A stretch of DNA of 64,000 nt from Aquiluna sp. (lineage in GTDB: Bacteria; Actinomycetota; Actinomycetes; Actinomycetales; Microbacteriaceae), in NCBI GenBank assembly GCA_017854485.1, contig JAFMHN010000003.1, forward strand, positions 60,862 through 124,861, read 5' to 3'. Positions 21,620-30,510 of the stretch are shown piece after piece. The notes beneath the pieces are model-generated. The model was not told the DNA's origin. It saw only the letters and a list, made by a program, of their open reading frames with translations, and did no database searches. The stretch's first letter is position 1; every line of letters begins with the position of its first letter. Both the position numbers and the translations under genes were made by a program.

Positions 21620-21625
21620 TATGAT
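21620..21625 (+). promoter_or_regulatory. Putative -10 element, leaderless glgX start
   Basis: TATGAT, a close match to the consensus TATAAT, followed by 7 nt and GTG at 21633. Confidence 0.5.
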
Positions 21626-21632
21626 TTGAGCG

Positions 21633-23693
21633 GTGAGTGAGAAGATCGAAAACGAGCCAACGCTGGGACATCTAAACCTAGGCATGGAGTTGCTGGATGG
21701 CGGCGGCAGGCTGAATATTTGGTCTGAAAGTGCCACCGAAATAAAACTGCTTCTTCTAAATTCTGAGAACATCTCGATAGTTGACCATGAAATCCAACTT
21801 GAACGAGGCGCGGGCGGAGTTTGGTCCCGTACCGACGAGCGACTGACAGCGGGCGTGAACTATGTCCTGAGAGCGAATGGGCCAGCAGGCCCCAGGCACG
21901 GCTTTAACCCCGAGCGAAACCTCCTGGACCCCTACGCCAAAGCACTGGTCAGAAATGGACCACAAAATTATCACTGCGTCGCGGTCAATGATGAGTTTGA
22001 TTGGCAAGGCGTTTCAAAGCCAGGCACTGCTTTGTCAGAATCGATCATTTACGAGGCCCATCTTCGTGGCCTAACCCGACTCAACCCTGCAATTCCTGAG
22101 GAAATTAGAGGCTCTTACGCAGCGCTCGCCCACCCAGCCACAATCGACTACCTGACCAAACTCGGCATTACCGCAATAGAACTCTTGCCGATCCACGCAT
22201 TCATTTCTGAACCCAGGCTTGTGAACCTGGGGCTACTCAATTACTGGGGCTACAACTCCATTAGCTTCTTCGCACCCCACCAGCGCTACTCATCCTCCGC
22301 AGCCCGAGCAGCCAGCCCCGTTGCGGTTCTTGATGAACTAAAGACGTCGATTCGCGAACTCCACCGGGCTGGCATTGAGGTGATTCTAGATGTTGTGTAT
22401 AACCACACCGCCGAGGGCGGCGGAAGCGGCCTCACCTACTCATACCGAGGCCTGGATAACTCCAACTACTACCGTCAGGACGACGAGGGAAACTACCACG
22501 ACACAACAGGCTGCGGCAATTCTCTGAATTTCGGTAAACCGATCGTCCAGAAGTTGATGCTCGACTCACTTCGCTATTGGGTGACCGAAATGCAGGTGGA
22601 TGGTTTTCGCTTTGACCTGGCGACAACGATTGCCAGGGATGAACGAAACCACTTCGACCGACACCACCCAGCACTATTGGCAATGAAGTCTGATCCGGTC
22701 ATTTCGCAAGCGAAGCTGATTATGGAGCCGTGGGATGTTGGAATCGGCGGGTGGCAAACCGGGAATTTTCCGCCCGGATTCCCAGAGTGGAACGACCGTT
22801 TCCGGGATTCGGTAAGAAAGTTTTGGCTAACAGACATTTCCAAAGCAAGGTCTCTTGGTGCATATCAAAACGGAGTTCAGGAGCTCGCCGGCCGCATCTC
22901 TGGCTCCCAGGACATTTTCGACGAAGGTTCTCCGTTGGGAGCGGTTAATTTCGTCACCGCGCACGACGGGTTCAGCCTGTGGGATTTAGTGTCGTACGAC
23001 CAAAAGCACAACCACGCAAATGGCGAGGCCAGTCGCGACGGGGCCAGCGACAACCAAAGCTTCAATCATGGTCATGAGGGTGAGACCACCGACCAATACA
23101 TTTTGTTTGCCAGGCGTAAGGCTGCCCGTAATTTGCTCGGAACGCTCCTTACCAGCGCTGGTATTCCAATGATTACAGCCGGTGATGAACGCCTGAAAAC
23201 TCAAGGCGGCAACAACAATCCCTATTGCCAGGACAACTTCATCACGTGGCAGGAGTACGAGCCAGACCCAGACAAGGAGAGCTTCTATCTCCAAGTTGCG
23301 CACCTAATACAGCTTCGCAAGACCTACCCAGCGCTTCGCCCAAAACGCTTTACTAAATTGGAGGACACGACGCCCGATTATGACCAGATGCTTTGGTTCT
23401 CCGTTCGGGGCGATCAGATGACCGTTGATGATTGGCACAATCCAGAGCGCCGCACCTTGCAGCGACTGAATTACCACTTAATGAACGATGGAACAAAGCA
23501 GGGCATCCTTACTGTCTTCAACGGCTCAGAAGTTATTAAGGACCTCGAACTACCCTCCCCCGACCAGGTCTCAGGCTTTGAACTACTCTGGGACTCGGCC
23601 CGAGAATTACCGCCCGAACCCGGCCTACTTTTTGCCCCAGGATCAGGCCTGCGAATGGCTGAAGCATCAATGCAGATATTCGCAGTTCGCTAA
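21633..23693 (+). CDS. glgX: Glycogen debranching enzyme (GlgX/isoamylase type)
   Basis: A 686-residue GH13 enzyme that hydrolyses alpha-1,6 branch points of glycogen-like glucan. An N-terminal CBM48-like domain (about residues 10-115) precedes the barrel. Conserved regions: DVVYNHTAEGG (about 252-262), the nucleophile Asp in GFRFDLA (about 327), the acid Glu in IMEPWDVG (about 365), and VTAHDGFSLWDLVSY near 441. The Gly-Gly-x-Gly-N stretch AEGGGSG and the NYHDTTGCGNSLN motif favour debranching. GTG 21633 has no ribosome binding site but a -10 (TATGAT) 7 nt upstream. First of three glucan genes. Confidence 0.93.
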   Translation: MSEKIENEPTLGHLNLGMELLDGGGRLNIWSESATEIKLLLLNSENISIVDHEIQLERGAGGVWSRTDERLTAGVNYVLRANGPAGPRHGFNPERNLLDPYAKALVRNGPQNYHCVAVNDEFDWQGVSKPGTALSESIIYEAHLRGLTRLNPAIPEEIRGSYAALAHPATIDYLTKLGITAIELLPIHAFISEPRLVNLGLLNYWGYNSISFFAPHQRYSSSAARAASPVAVLDELKTSIRELHRAGIEVILDVVYNHTAEGGGSGLTYSYRGLDNSNYYRQDDEGNYHDTTGCGNSLNFGKPIVQKLMLDSLRYWVTEMQVDGFRFDLATTIARDERNHFDRHHPALLAMKSDPVISQAKLIMEPWDVGIGGWQTGNFPPGFPEWNDRFRDSVRKFWLTDISKARSLGAYQNGVQELAGRISGSQDIFDEGSPLGAVNFVTAHDGFSLWDLVSYDQKHNHANGEASRDGASDNQSFNHGHEGETTDQYILFARRKAARNLLGTLLTSAGIPMITAGDERLKTQGGNNNPYCQDNFITWQEYEPDPDKESFYLQVAHLIQLRKTYPALRPKRFTKLEDTTPDYDQMLWFSVRGDQMTVDDWHNPERRTLQRLNYHLMNDGTKQGILTVFNGSEVIKDLELPSPDQVSGFELLWDSARELPPEPGLLFAPGSGLRMAEASMQIFAVR

Positions 23694-23733
23694 CTATCCG
23701 GATTCTTTTACAGCAGATGCCCCAAAACCTCAC

Positions 23734-23739
23734 TAAATT
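23734..23739 (+). promoter_or_regulatory. Putative -10 element, leaderless glgE start
   Basis: TAAATT ends 6 nt before ATG 23746. A GTG at 23740 directly abuts the hexamer and is unlikely to be the start if this promoter is used. Confidence 0.4.
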
Positions 23740-23745
23740 GTGAGC

Positions 23746-25728
23746 ATGACTAGCGCAACATTTGACATTGGAAGATTTCCAATCCTAAAAACCTGGCCTC
23801 AGGTCGATGGCGGCAAATATCCGGTTAAGGCATTTGCGTCCGAGGTAATCGAGTTCGGAGCCACAGCAACTCGCGAGGGTCACGATCAACTTGGTGTGGA
23901 CCTGCTTCTAACAACTCCATTAGGCGAAGTAATCAGAAAAAATATGAAGCCGGGTTCCATGGGTTCTGACAGCTGGCTGATCAAACACCAGCTAGACCAG
24001 GTTGGAGTTTGGAATTACCAGATATCGGCATATGACGACCGATTTGGCACCTGGTTGCACGACTCCGAAATCAAACTCGAGGCAGGCGTTGACAGCGAAC
24101 TTATGCTTCTTGAAGGCTCGAAGCTGCTTAGAGAAATTTCCAAATCCAGTGGTAAGGCAGACCAGAAGACATTTGGGGTTATAGCCAAGCTATTCGCAGA
24201 TAAATCGCTTGAGCCGCTCGCGAGATTTCAAAAAGCTCTTGAGCTTGGACTTGCAGACCTAGCCCGACAGAATCCGATTTACCATCTCGAAACCATGTCG
24301 CCCAAACTCGACATTCTGTGCGAGCGGTTGGCGGCTGGATCTGCGAGCTGGTACGAATTTTTTCCGCGCAGTGAAGGGGCCAAAAAAACCGGAGCAGGCA
24401 CCTGGACCTCAGGCAATTTCAAGACGGCCAAATTATCCCTGCAGCGTGTCAGCGACATGGGCTTTGAAGTGCTGTATTTGCCACCGATTCATCCGATTGG
24501 GAAGACTCACCGAAAGGGCCCGAACAATTCTCTTTCTGCTGGCGAAAACGATCCGGGCTCACCCTGGGCAATCGGCAGCCAAGACGGTGGCCACGATGCG
24601 ATCCATCCAGATTTGGGAACAGAAAAAGACTTCAAGGGCTTTGTCACTGCTGCAAACAAGCTTGGAATAGAGGTTGCGATGGATCTTGCTCTGCAGGCTT
24701 CACCAGATCACCCTTGGGTCACAGAGCACCCAAACTGGTTCAAGCAGCTTGCCGACGGAACTATTGCCTTCGCTGAGAACCCACCCAAGAAATACCAAGA
24801 CATCTATCCGATCTATTTTGATGAGGACCCAGAGGGTATTCGAGCCGAAGTTCTCGAAATCCTCAAAAAGTGGATTGGCCTTGGAGTCAAGATTTTTCGC
24901 GTAGATAATCCTCATACCAAGCCCGTGAATTTCTGGCAGAAGCTCATCGCTGAGGTTCAGGATTTTGACCCCAATGTAATTTTTCTTGCCGAAGCCTTCA
25001 CTCGACCGGCAATGATGTCAGCTTTAGGAAAAGTCGGCTTTCAACAGTCATATACCTATTTCACCTGGCGAAACAGCAAGAGTGAGCTGGGAGATTACCT
25101 CAAGGAGCTCTCTCAGGTCTCCGCTGACTATTTTCGGCCAAACCTTTGGGTAAACACTCCTGACATTTTGACTTCCTATTTGCAGTTTGGTGGCCACCCG
25201 GCGTTCAAGATTCGGGCCACAATTGCCGCCACCGCCGGCGCTAGCTGGGGCATGTATGCCGGATACGAGCTGTATGAGTCTGTCGCGAGGCCAGGTGCCG
25301 AGGAGGCAATTGACAACGAGAAGTTTGAAATTAAGTTCCGCGATTTTGAAGGGGCCGCTGCCAGAGACACAAGTTTGGCACCCAGGATTTCCCTGCTGAA
25401 TCAGATTCGAAGCCAGAACCCGGCGCTCAGGCAGCTGAGAAATCTGATTCTTCATGACAGTGAGGACCCTGAAGTTCTCGTTTACTCCAAGTCCTTGGAA
25501 GCAGAATTTAATCAAGGTGCACCCAACACGATCATCGTCGTTGTAAATACCGACCCCAGATCAGTTCGGGAAACAATGGCTCTTATTGATCTCGAAAAGC
25601 TGAACCTCCCGGCCAATTTTTTGGTTGAGGACCTTATTACCGGAAAACAATTCCAATGGGGCTCTCGCAACTTCGTAAGACTTGATGCCTTTGATGAACC
25701 AGCCCACATCCTGAAAGTGATCGAATGA
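23746..25728 (+). CDS. glgE: Maltose-1-phosphate maltosyltransferase
   Basis: A 660-residue GH13_3 enzyme that extends alpha-1,4-glucan with maltosyl units from maltose-1-phosphate. The N-terminal beta-domain (about residues 1-100) and a helical segment are followed by the barrel: WYEFFPRSEG, YLPPIHPIGKTHRKG, the nucleophile Asp in FRVDNPHTKP (about 387), and the acid Glu in FLAEAFTRPAMM (about 416). The family-typical HPIGKTHRKGPNN and TYFTWRN are present. Length matches the family. ATG 23746 is preferred over GTG 23740 because of the -10 placement. glgB overlaps the 3' end by 4 bp. No treS, pep2/mak or glgM is in the window, so the maltose-1-phosphate source must lie elsewhere. Confidence 0.93.
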   Translation: MTSATFDIGRFPILKTWPQVDGGKYPVKAFASEVIEFGATATREGHDQLGVDLLLTTPLGEVIRKNMKPGSMGSDSWLIKHQLDQVGVWNYQISAYDDRFGTWLHDSEIKLEAGVDSELMLLEGSKLLREISKSSGKADQKTFGVIAKLFADKSLEPLARFQKALELGLADLARQNPIYHLETMSPKLDILCERLAAGSASWYEFFPRSEGAKKTGAGTWTSGNFKTAKLSLQRVSDMGFEVLYLPPIHPIGKTHRKGPNNSLSAGENDPGSPWAIGSQDGGHDAIHPDLGTEKDFKGFVTAANKLGIEVAMDLALQASPDHPWVTEHPNWFKQLADGTIAFAENPPKKYQDIYPIYFDEDPEGIRAEVLEILKKWIGLGVKIFRVDNPHTKPVNFWQKLIAEVQDFDPNVIFLAEAFTRPAMMSALGKVGFQQSYTYFTWRNSKSELGDYLKELSQVSADYFRPNLWVNTPDILTSYLQFGGHPAFKIRATIAATAGASWGMYAGYELYESVARPGAEEAIDNEKFEIKFRDFEGAAARDTSLAPRISLLNQIRSQNPALRQLRNLILHDSEDPEVLVYSKSLEAEFNQGAPNTIIVVVNTDPRSVRETMALIDLEKLNLPANFLVEDLITGKQFQWGSRNFVRLDAFDEPAHILKVIE

Positions 25729-27884
25729 ACCCGGACCTAGAAGCACTAGAGGCAATTAGCCAAGGGGAGCACCACAACCCACACTCAGTTCTCGGGCTGC
25801 ACTCGGAAGGAAAAAACTGGGTTGTTCGAGCCCTTAGACCCTTTGCCACAGAAGTTTTCCTAAAAACCAAGACCAAGAAACTGAACTTTCAGCATGTTCA
25901 TGGTGGCATTTGGGAGCTACTCGGTTCGGGCAAGGCCCCAGTCGCCTATCGAATTATCGCCAGTTATGAAAGCGCCCCGGACTGGATTTCGGTTGACCCA
26001 TATAATTTCAACCCGACTATTGGGGAAATAGACCTACACCTGATTTCTGAGGGTCGTCACGAGAACCTCTGGAAAGTCCTCGGATCGGAGCTTGTGACTG
26101 GCAAAGATGCTATTGGCAATACTTCCGGAACCAGGTTTGCGGTTTGGGCTCCAAATGCCAGGGCAGTTCGTGTTGTTGGTGACTTCAATGGCTGGGATGG
26201 CACCTGCTATCAGATGAGGTCCATGGGGTCCAGCGGCGTATGGGAGCTGTTTGTTCCAGGCGTCGCAGCTGGGGCTCTCTACAAATACGAAATTCGTACC
26301 CGCGACAACCAGTGGCTCACCAAGATCGACCCAATGGGCAATCAGTTTGAAACCCCACCTAGCACCGCAACGGTGGTGACAAATAGCAACTACAACTGGG
26401 GTGACGGAAAATGGCTAGATAAGCGACTTGTTGCGAACCAAATGCGGGCACCTATGGCCATTTATGAGCTCCACATGGGCTCATGGCGCAAAGGGAAAAA
26501 TTACCGGAACATTGCTGAGGACCTAATTGGCCATGTCAAGCATCTTGGTTTCACTCATGTGGAGTTCATGCCACTGGCCGAGCACCCTTTTGGTGGCAGC
26601 TGGGGCTACCAGGTGACGGGATATTATGCACCGACATCCAGATTCGGCTCCCCCGACGATTTGAAGTACCTGATCGACCAGCTCCACCAAGCAGAAATTG
26701 GCGTGATCATGGACTGGGTGCCCGCCCACTTCCCAAAGGACGATTGGGCTCTGGCTAAATTCGATGGTGAGGCGCTTTATGAAGATGCTGATCCGAGAAG
26801 GGGCGACCATCCGGATTGGGGCACTCATGTCTTCAATTTTGGTCGCAATGAAGTCAAAAACTTTCTTGTCGCCAACGCTTGCTATTGGCTCGAAGAGTTC
26901 CATGTTGATGGTCTTCGTGTGGACGCTGTGGCGTCGATGCTTTACCTTGACTACAGCCGCGAGGAGGGGCAATGGCTCCCGAACATTCATGGTGGTAGAG
27001 AAAACTTGGATGCCATTGAATTCCTAAAGGAAACCAACGCGACTGCGTATCGAAAAAATCCAGGAATCATGATGATCGCCGAGGAGTCCACTGCATTTGC
27101 AGGAGTCTCCAGTCCCACCGATCAGAACGGTTTGGGCTTTGGTTTCAAGTGGAACATGGGTTGGATGCATGACAGCTTGGAATACATTCAGCACGAGCCC
27201 GTGCATCGCAAATACCATCACAATGAGCTCACCTTCTCTCTGCTTTACGCCTACGACGAAAAATTTGTCCTCCCAATAAGCCACGACGAGGTTGTGCATG
27301 GCAAAGGCTCGCTACTCAGCAAAATGCCCGGGGATGATTGGCAAAAGCGAGCTAACATGCGCGCCTACCTAGGGTTCATGTGGTCACATCCTGGCAAGAA
27401 GCTATTGTTCATGGGCCAAGAGTTTGCTCAAATTAGTGAATGGGACGAATCGCGCGAGCTTGATTGGTGGCTATTGGATCACTTCGAGCACAGTGGGATG
27501 CAAAAAATGGTCTCCGAAATGAACCGTAACTACCTGGACACACCGGCCCTATGGGAGCTCGATCATGAATCGGAAGGATTCCAATGGATTGACGGAGGCA
27601 ATGCGGACCAAAACCTCGTTAGTTTTATCCGTAAGGACTCAAAAGGGGAAACCTGCCTAGTTATCGCCAACTTTGCCCCCACTGTTCACGAAGATTTCCG
27701 CATTGGAGTGCCAGCAGCCGGTGGCTGGAAAGAGCTGTTCAATACTGACCATAACGACTATGGCGGTTCGGGAGTTGGTAATCACAGTGCTCTTGAAACC
27801 GAACAGGTTTCGTCGCATGGTCACCCGCAATCGCTTAGGCTAAGCGTCCCGCCTTTGGCAGTGATCTGGCTAAAACACGCTTAG
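25725..27884 (+). CDS. glgB: 1,4-alpha-glucan branching enzyme
   Basis: A 719-residue GH13 enzyme that creates alpha-1,6 branches in glycogen-like glucan. Two CBM48-like modules are present (first about residues 15-110; second around AVWAPNARAVRVVGDFNGWDG, 135-230). Barrel motifs: YELHMGSWRKG, DWVPAHFPKDDW, the nucleophile Asp in VDGLRVDAVASMLYLDYSR (about 393), the acid Glu in MIAEESTA (about 446), and PISHDEVVHGKGS (about 515). It overlaps glgE by 4 bp (ATGA), implying translational coupling, so branching is made together with GlgE elongation. Its stop TAG shares TTAG with the convergent gene's stop. Confidence 0.96.
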   Translation: MNPDLEALEAISQGEHHNPHSVLGLHSEGKNWVVRALRPFATEVFLKTKTKKLNFQHVHGGIWELLGSGKAPVAYRIIASYESAPDWISVDPYNFNPTIGEIDLHLISEGRHENLWKVLGSELVTGKDAIGNTSGTRFAVWAPNARAVRVVGDFNGWDGTCYQMRSMGSSGVWELFVPGVAAGALYKYEIRTRDNQWLTKIDPMGNQFETPPSTATVVTNSNYNWGDGKWLDKRLVANQMRAPMAIYELHMGSWRKGKNYRNIAEDLIGHVKHLGFTHVEFMPLAEHPFGGSWGYQVTGYYAPTSRFGSPDDLKYLIDQLHQAEIGVIMDWVPAHFPKDDWALAKFDGEALYEDADPRRGDHPDWGTHVFNFGRNEVKNFLVANACYWLEEFHVDGLRVDAVASMLYLDYSREEGQWLPNIHGGRENLDAIEFLKETNATAYRKNPGIMMIAEESTAFAGVSSPTDQNGLGFGFKWNMGWMHDSLEYIQHEPVHRKYHHNELTFSLLYAYDEKFVLPISHDEVVHGKGSLLSKMPGDDWQKRANMRAYLGFMWSHPGKKLLFMGQEFAQISEWDESRELDWWLLDHFEHSGMQKMVSEMNRNYLDTPALWELDHESEGFQWIDGGNADQNLVSFIRKDSKGETCLVIANFAPTVHEDFRIGVPAAGGWKELFNTDHNDYGGSGVGNHSALETEQVSSHGHPQSLRLSVPPLAVIWLKHA

Positions 27885-28735
27885 AACATCAGGGTCGCAA
27901 GTCTTCGTCGAGCGGTTAGCACCGAGGGTTCCGCATCGCCGATCAAAATAAACAACTCAAGTAGCCGCTGACGGATTTGGTCGCGAGATTCAAGGTCAAC
28001 TTCAAATCGATCCAGTAGTGACCCGAGCGCGCTGTCCGCGTCACCGGAAACAAGCAGCTGGTCGGCCTGGCCAAAAACCTTGGCTAATTCATCGCCGGCT
28101 GCAATAGAAGAGCCTTCGCTCAGCCTGATCATGAATTTCACCTGCGCCAACCCTGCTTTGGCCTCGGAGTCCTTCGGGTATTCAATAATCAACTTTTCGT
28201 AGAGGCGCTTTGCCTCTGACAAGTCTCCCGAATCAATTGCGGCCAGTGCGGCTTGATGCTCCGGGGACAGTGGTCGCTCTGGTGTTACTGGTGTGCCGTT
28301 GGCGCTGACTTGGCTAGTAATACCCTTTTCGGATGCCATCTGTAACACCTGACCCAAAACGGTCATGAGTTGCTCTTTGGTCGCTTCGCCCTGAAACAGC
28401 GGGGCTGGCTGACCGGCGAGAATTGCCAGCATTGCAGGGGCCTGAGCAACTGCCACTGCCTGAGCTATTTGAGGCTGCTCCTCAATGCTTATTTCGATTC
28501 CCGCAAACCGTCCAGCACTGGCCTGAATTACTTCATAAACCACGCTCCTAACGCGAGCGGATGGCTCCGACTGATCGGTAACCAACATCAACACCGGGGT
28601 GGTCTCAGAAAGGCTCAGGTAAGCCCGGAGCGTCGCCTCATCGCCCTTGACAAGCCAGTCTGCTATGGCCTTGCTGGCCACTGGCTGGTCCTTGTGGGTA
28701 AGGCCAGACAAATCCATTGCTCCGAAATTGCTCAT
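27881..28735 (-). CDS. CnoX/YbbN-like thioredoxin-fold and TPR protein
   Basis: A 284-residue soluble protein. The N-terminal half (about residues 20-135) has a thioredoxin-fold pattern, including QAPAMLAILAGQPAPLFQG, which resembles the cis-proline region of YbbN/CnoX. There is no CxxC pair, so redox catalysis is unlikely. The C-terminal half carries tetratricopeptide-type helices (HQAALAAIDSGDLSEAKRLYEKL, about 163-190; a second set at 225-260). CnoX proteins act as holdases or co-chaperones; that function is assumed by family. The start overlaps the previous gene's stop by 1 base (TAATG), and its stop overlaps the glgB stop by 4 bp. Confidence 0.75.
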   Translation of the reverse strand: MSNFGAMDLSGLTHKDQPVASKAIADWLVKGDEATLRAYLSLSETTPVLMLVTDQSEPSARVRSVVYEVIQASAGRFAGIEISIEEQPQIAQAVAVAQAPAMLAILAGQPAPLFQGEATKEQLMTVLGQVLQMASEKGITSQVSANGTPVTPERPLSPEHQAALAAIDSGDLSEAKRLYEKLIIEYPKDSEAKAGLAQVKFMIRLSEGSSIAAGDELAKVFGQADQLLVSGDADSALGSLLDRFEVDLESRDQIRQRLLELFILIGDAEPSVLTARRRLATLMF

Positions 28736-30447
28736 TATCCACCCAAGGTTATTGCAGAAAGTAGTTGCTGGGTCGCGCCCAGCAAGGTAGCCCTGGCATC
28801 AGAACCAGCGGCTGGCACATTGAATAGCAACATGGCGCCGTAGCTGGTTTCGATTCCCGTGGCGCTACCGCCTGTTCCCAAGAGCACTGCCTCATCGCCA
28901 GTGATTGCTACCGCATCCCCCGGCTCCTTGGGAATGATCGTGTAGGTGTCGATCATGTACAGAGCAACCAATGCGCCACCCTCGGAGTTTGCAAGGAGTA
29001 CCGGATCGGTTGCTGCCAGCTCGTGTTGGAAATCAAGGTTGGCGTTACTGAGAGTTTCTTGCAGACCAAGCTGAACTGATGAAACCTCTGACACGTATTG
29101 GTTATTCGGGTCAATCAGGAGTGTCCAGGGCGAATTCTCACCCTGGTTCAGAAGATTGCCTAGGCCCTCTACCAAGCTTGCGGGATCCATTGACAGGAAT
29201 TTGTTATCGGCCTTAAGTGCGTTGGCACCGACCGACTCAGCCGGGACATCTGGAAAAGTGATGCCAGGCAACAAGGTGGAATACTGGTAAAGCTTGTATT
29301 GCTCCCTCGGGCTGTCTTGCCTGAGAAGCATCATCACCAACTCTCCGTCGCCGGCAATCACCATGGTGGTGCGGGGCCAGGTGTCAGTGGCACTGGGAAG
29401 AAACAACTGAATAGGCGAAAGTGTCAGTGGGGCAGGACCATCGAGCGGGTCATCGGTTGTCTTGGCTGCCAGGGCGTAAGCCGCTCGCCTCATTTCTAGC
29501 GCCGGTCCGGCCATTCGAACCTCTAGTGACTCTCGGTCTAGTGATAGGTCCGCGGTCGAAACCACCTGGTCCAGATCATCAAGGATTCGACCCAACTGGT
29601 TTCTGTCTAATGATGCAGTGAGAATGCCAGGCTGCTCCAACGGCGACGGTGAAACAATCGGGTTTTCGTAGTTTGGGACACAGCCAGTCAATAGCGAGAT
29701 AGTGCCTGCGACTGCCGCTGTCTTGAGTGCTCGATGTGCCCTTCTGCCAGTCAGCGGAGCTGGGCCAGCCTGAGACTTTGTGCCACGAGCTCTAATTGGC
29801 CTGGGCTTTCGCGGGCCCCTCTTGTTTCGGCGGCTTCGGAACTTTCGACCGTAATGAATTGCGGCATAGATGCCAAAAAGTGCTCCAACCAGCATCAACC
29901 CAATGCCGATCAGGGTGATTGGGGCCACTGCGGCTGCAACCTCACCCAGGTCCCAACTGACCCGAACTGTTCTTGGCGCCAGATCGACGCCGGTCGAAGC
30001 AATCAGGATTGCAATCTCATTGTCCACAGTCACCGGAAGCAGCCCGGTGCCATTGGAGCTGAGCTCGTACTTCCAAATATCAGACCCAACCGGATCGGCC
30101 GGAGTGCCCTGACCCGGTCGCTCAATCTCTGCCAGACTTACCTTCTTATTTGTCGCATCGACATTCAGCCTGAGCTCCACATAAGGAGCATCGCCCAACC
30201 AGGCGACCAAATCAGACTGTCGTGCGGACGACATAAAAATGGCTCCGTCACCAATTGCAAACACGGAGGTGTCGCCCTCGTAGGCGCTGAGTACAGAGTT
30301 GGGTATCATCACGTAGCTGGTGGGCTTGGTAAGAGATCCGGATGCGTTGATAACGTCAATCGGTTGATTCTCTAGCTGGTTGACAAACCCGACGGCGCTA
30401 GAGGTCAGCCCTGATACGAAGATCAAAAGAGCAATCCAAAAACGCAT
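28735..30447 (-). CDS. Membrane protein with internal lipobox-like segment
   Basis: A 570-residue protein in two parts. Part 1 (residues 1-205) has an N-terminal signal/anchor helix, an extracytoplasmic beta-rich domain, and a second membrane helix at about 165-195, followed by a strongly basic cytoplasmic stretch (RKFRSRRNKRGPRKPRPIR). Part 2 starts with another hydrophobic segment ending in a lipobox, SLLTGC (Cys about 256), then a 310-residue soluble domain. The layout looks like a membrane protein joined to a lipoprotein. Similar Microbacteriaceae proteins are often labelled 'glycosyl transferase', but I see no glycosyltransferase motif. GGAG lies 9 nt before ATG 30447. Function unknown. 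Confidence 0.6.
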   Translation of the reverse strand: MRFWIALLIFVSGLTSSAVGFVNQLENQPIDVINASGSLTKPTSYVMIPNSVLSAYEGDTSVFAIGDGAIFMSSARQSDLVAWLGDAPYVELRLNVDATNKKVSLAEIERPGQGTPADPVGSDIWKYELSSNGTGLLPVTVDNEIAILIASTGVDLAPRTVRVSWDLGEVAAAVAPITLIGIGLMLVGALFGIYAAIHYGRKFRSRRNKRGPRKPRPIRARGTKSQAGPAPLTGRRAHRALKTAAVAGTISLLTGCVPNYENPIVSPSPLEQPGILTASLDRNQLGRILDDLDQVVSTADLSLDRESLEVRMAGPALEMRRAAYALAAKTTDDPLDGPAPLTLSPIQLFLPSATDTWPRTTMVIAGDGELVMMLLRQDSPREQYKLYQYSTLLPGITFPDVPAESVGANALKADNKFLSMDPASLVEGLGNLLNQGENSPWTLLIDPNNQYVSEVSSVQLGLQETLSNANLDFQHELAATDPVLLANSEGGALVALYMIDTYTIIPKEPGDAVAITGDEAVLLGTGGSATGIETSYGAMLLFNVPAAGSDARATLLGATQQLLSAITLGG

Positions 30448-30510
30448 ATATTCAAGCTCCGAGTAGAATTGGCAAGCCCGAAAAGTTTACCGCTCAACCA
30501 AGGATTGATC

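Noticed and set aside
21633..27884. Possible horizontally acquired glucan cluster
   Set aside because: Base composition, start signals and junction style match the neighbours, and this gene set is common in actinobacteria.
29734..30375. Plus-strand frame of 213 codons opposite the internal-lipobox protein
   Set aside because: No recognisable domain and low-likelihood composition; the minus-strand gene has a proper start and coupled junction.
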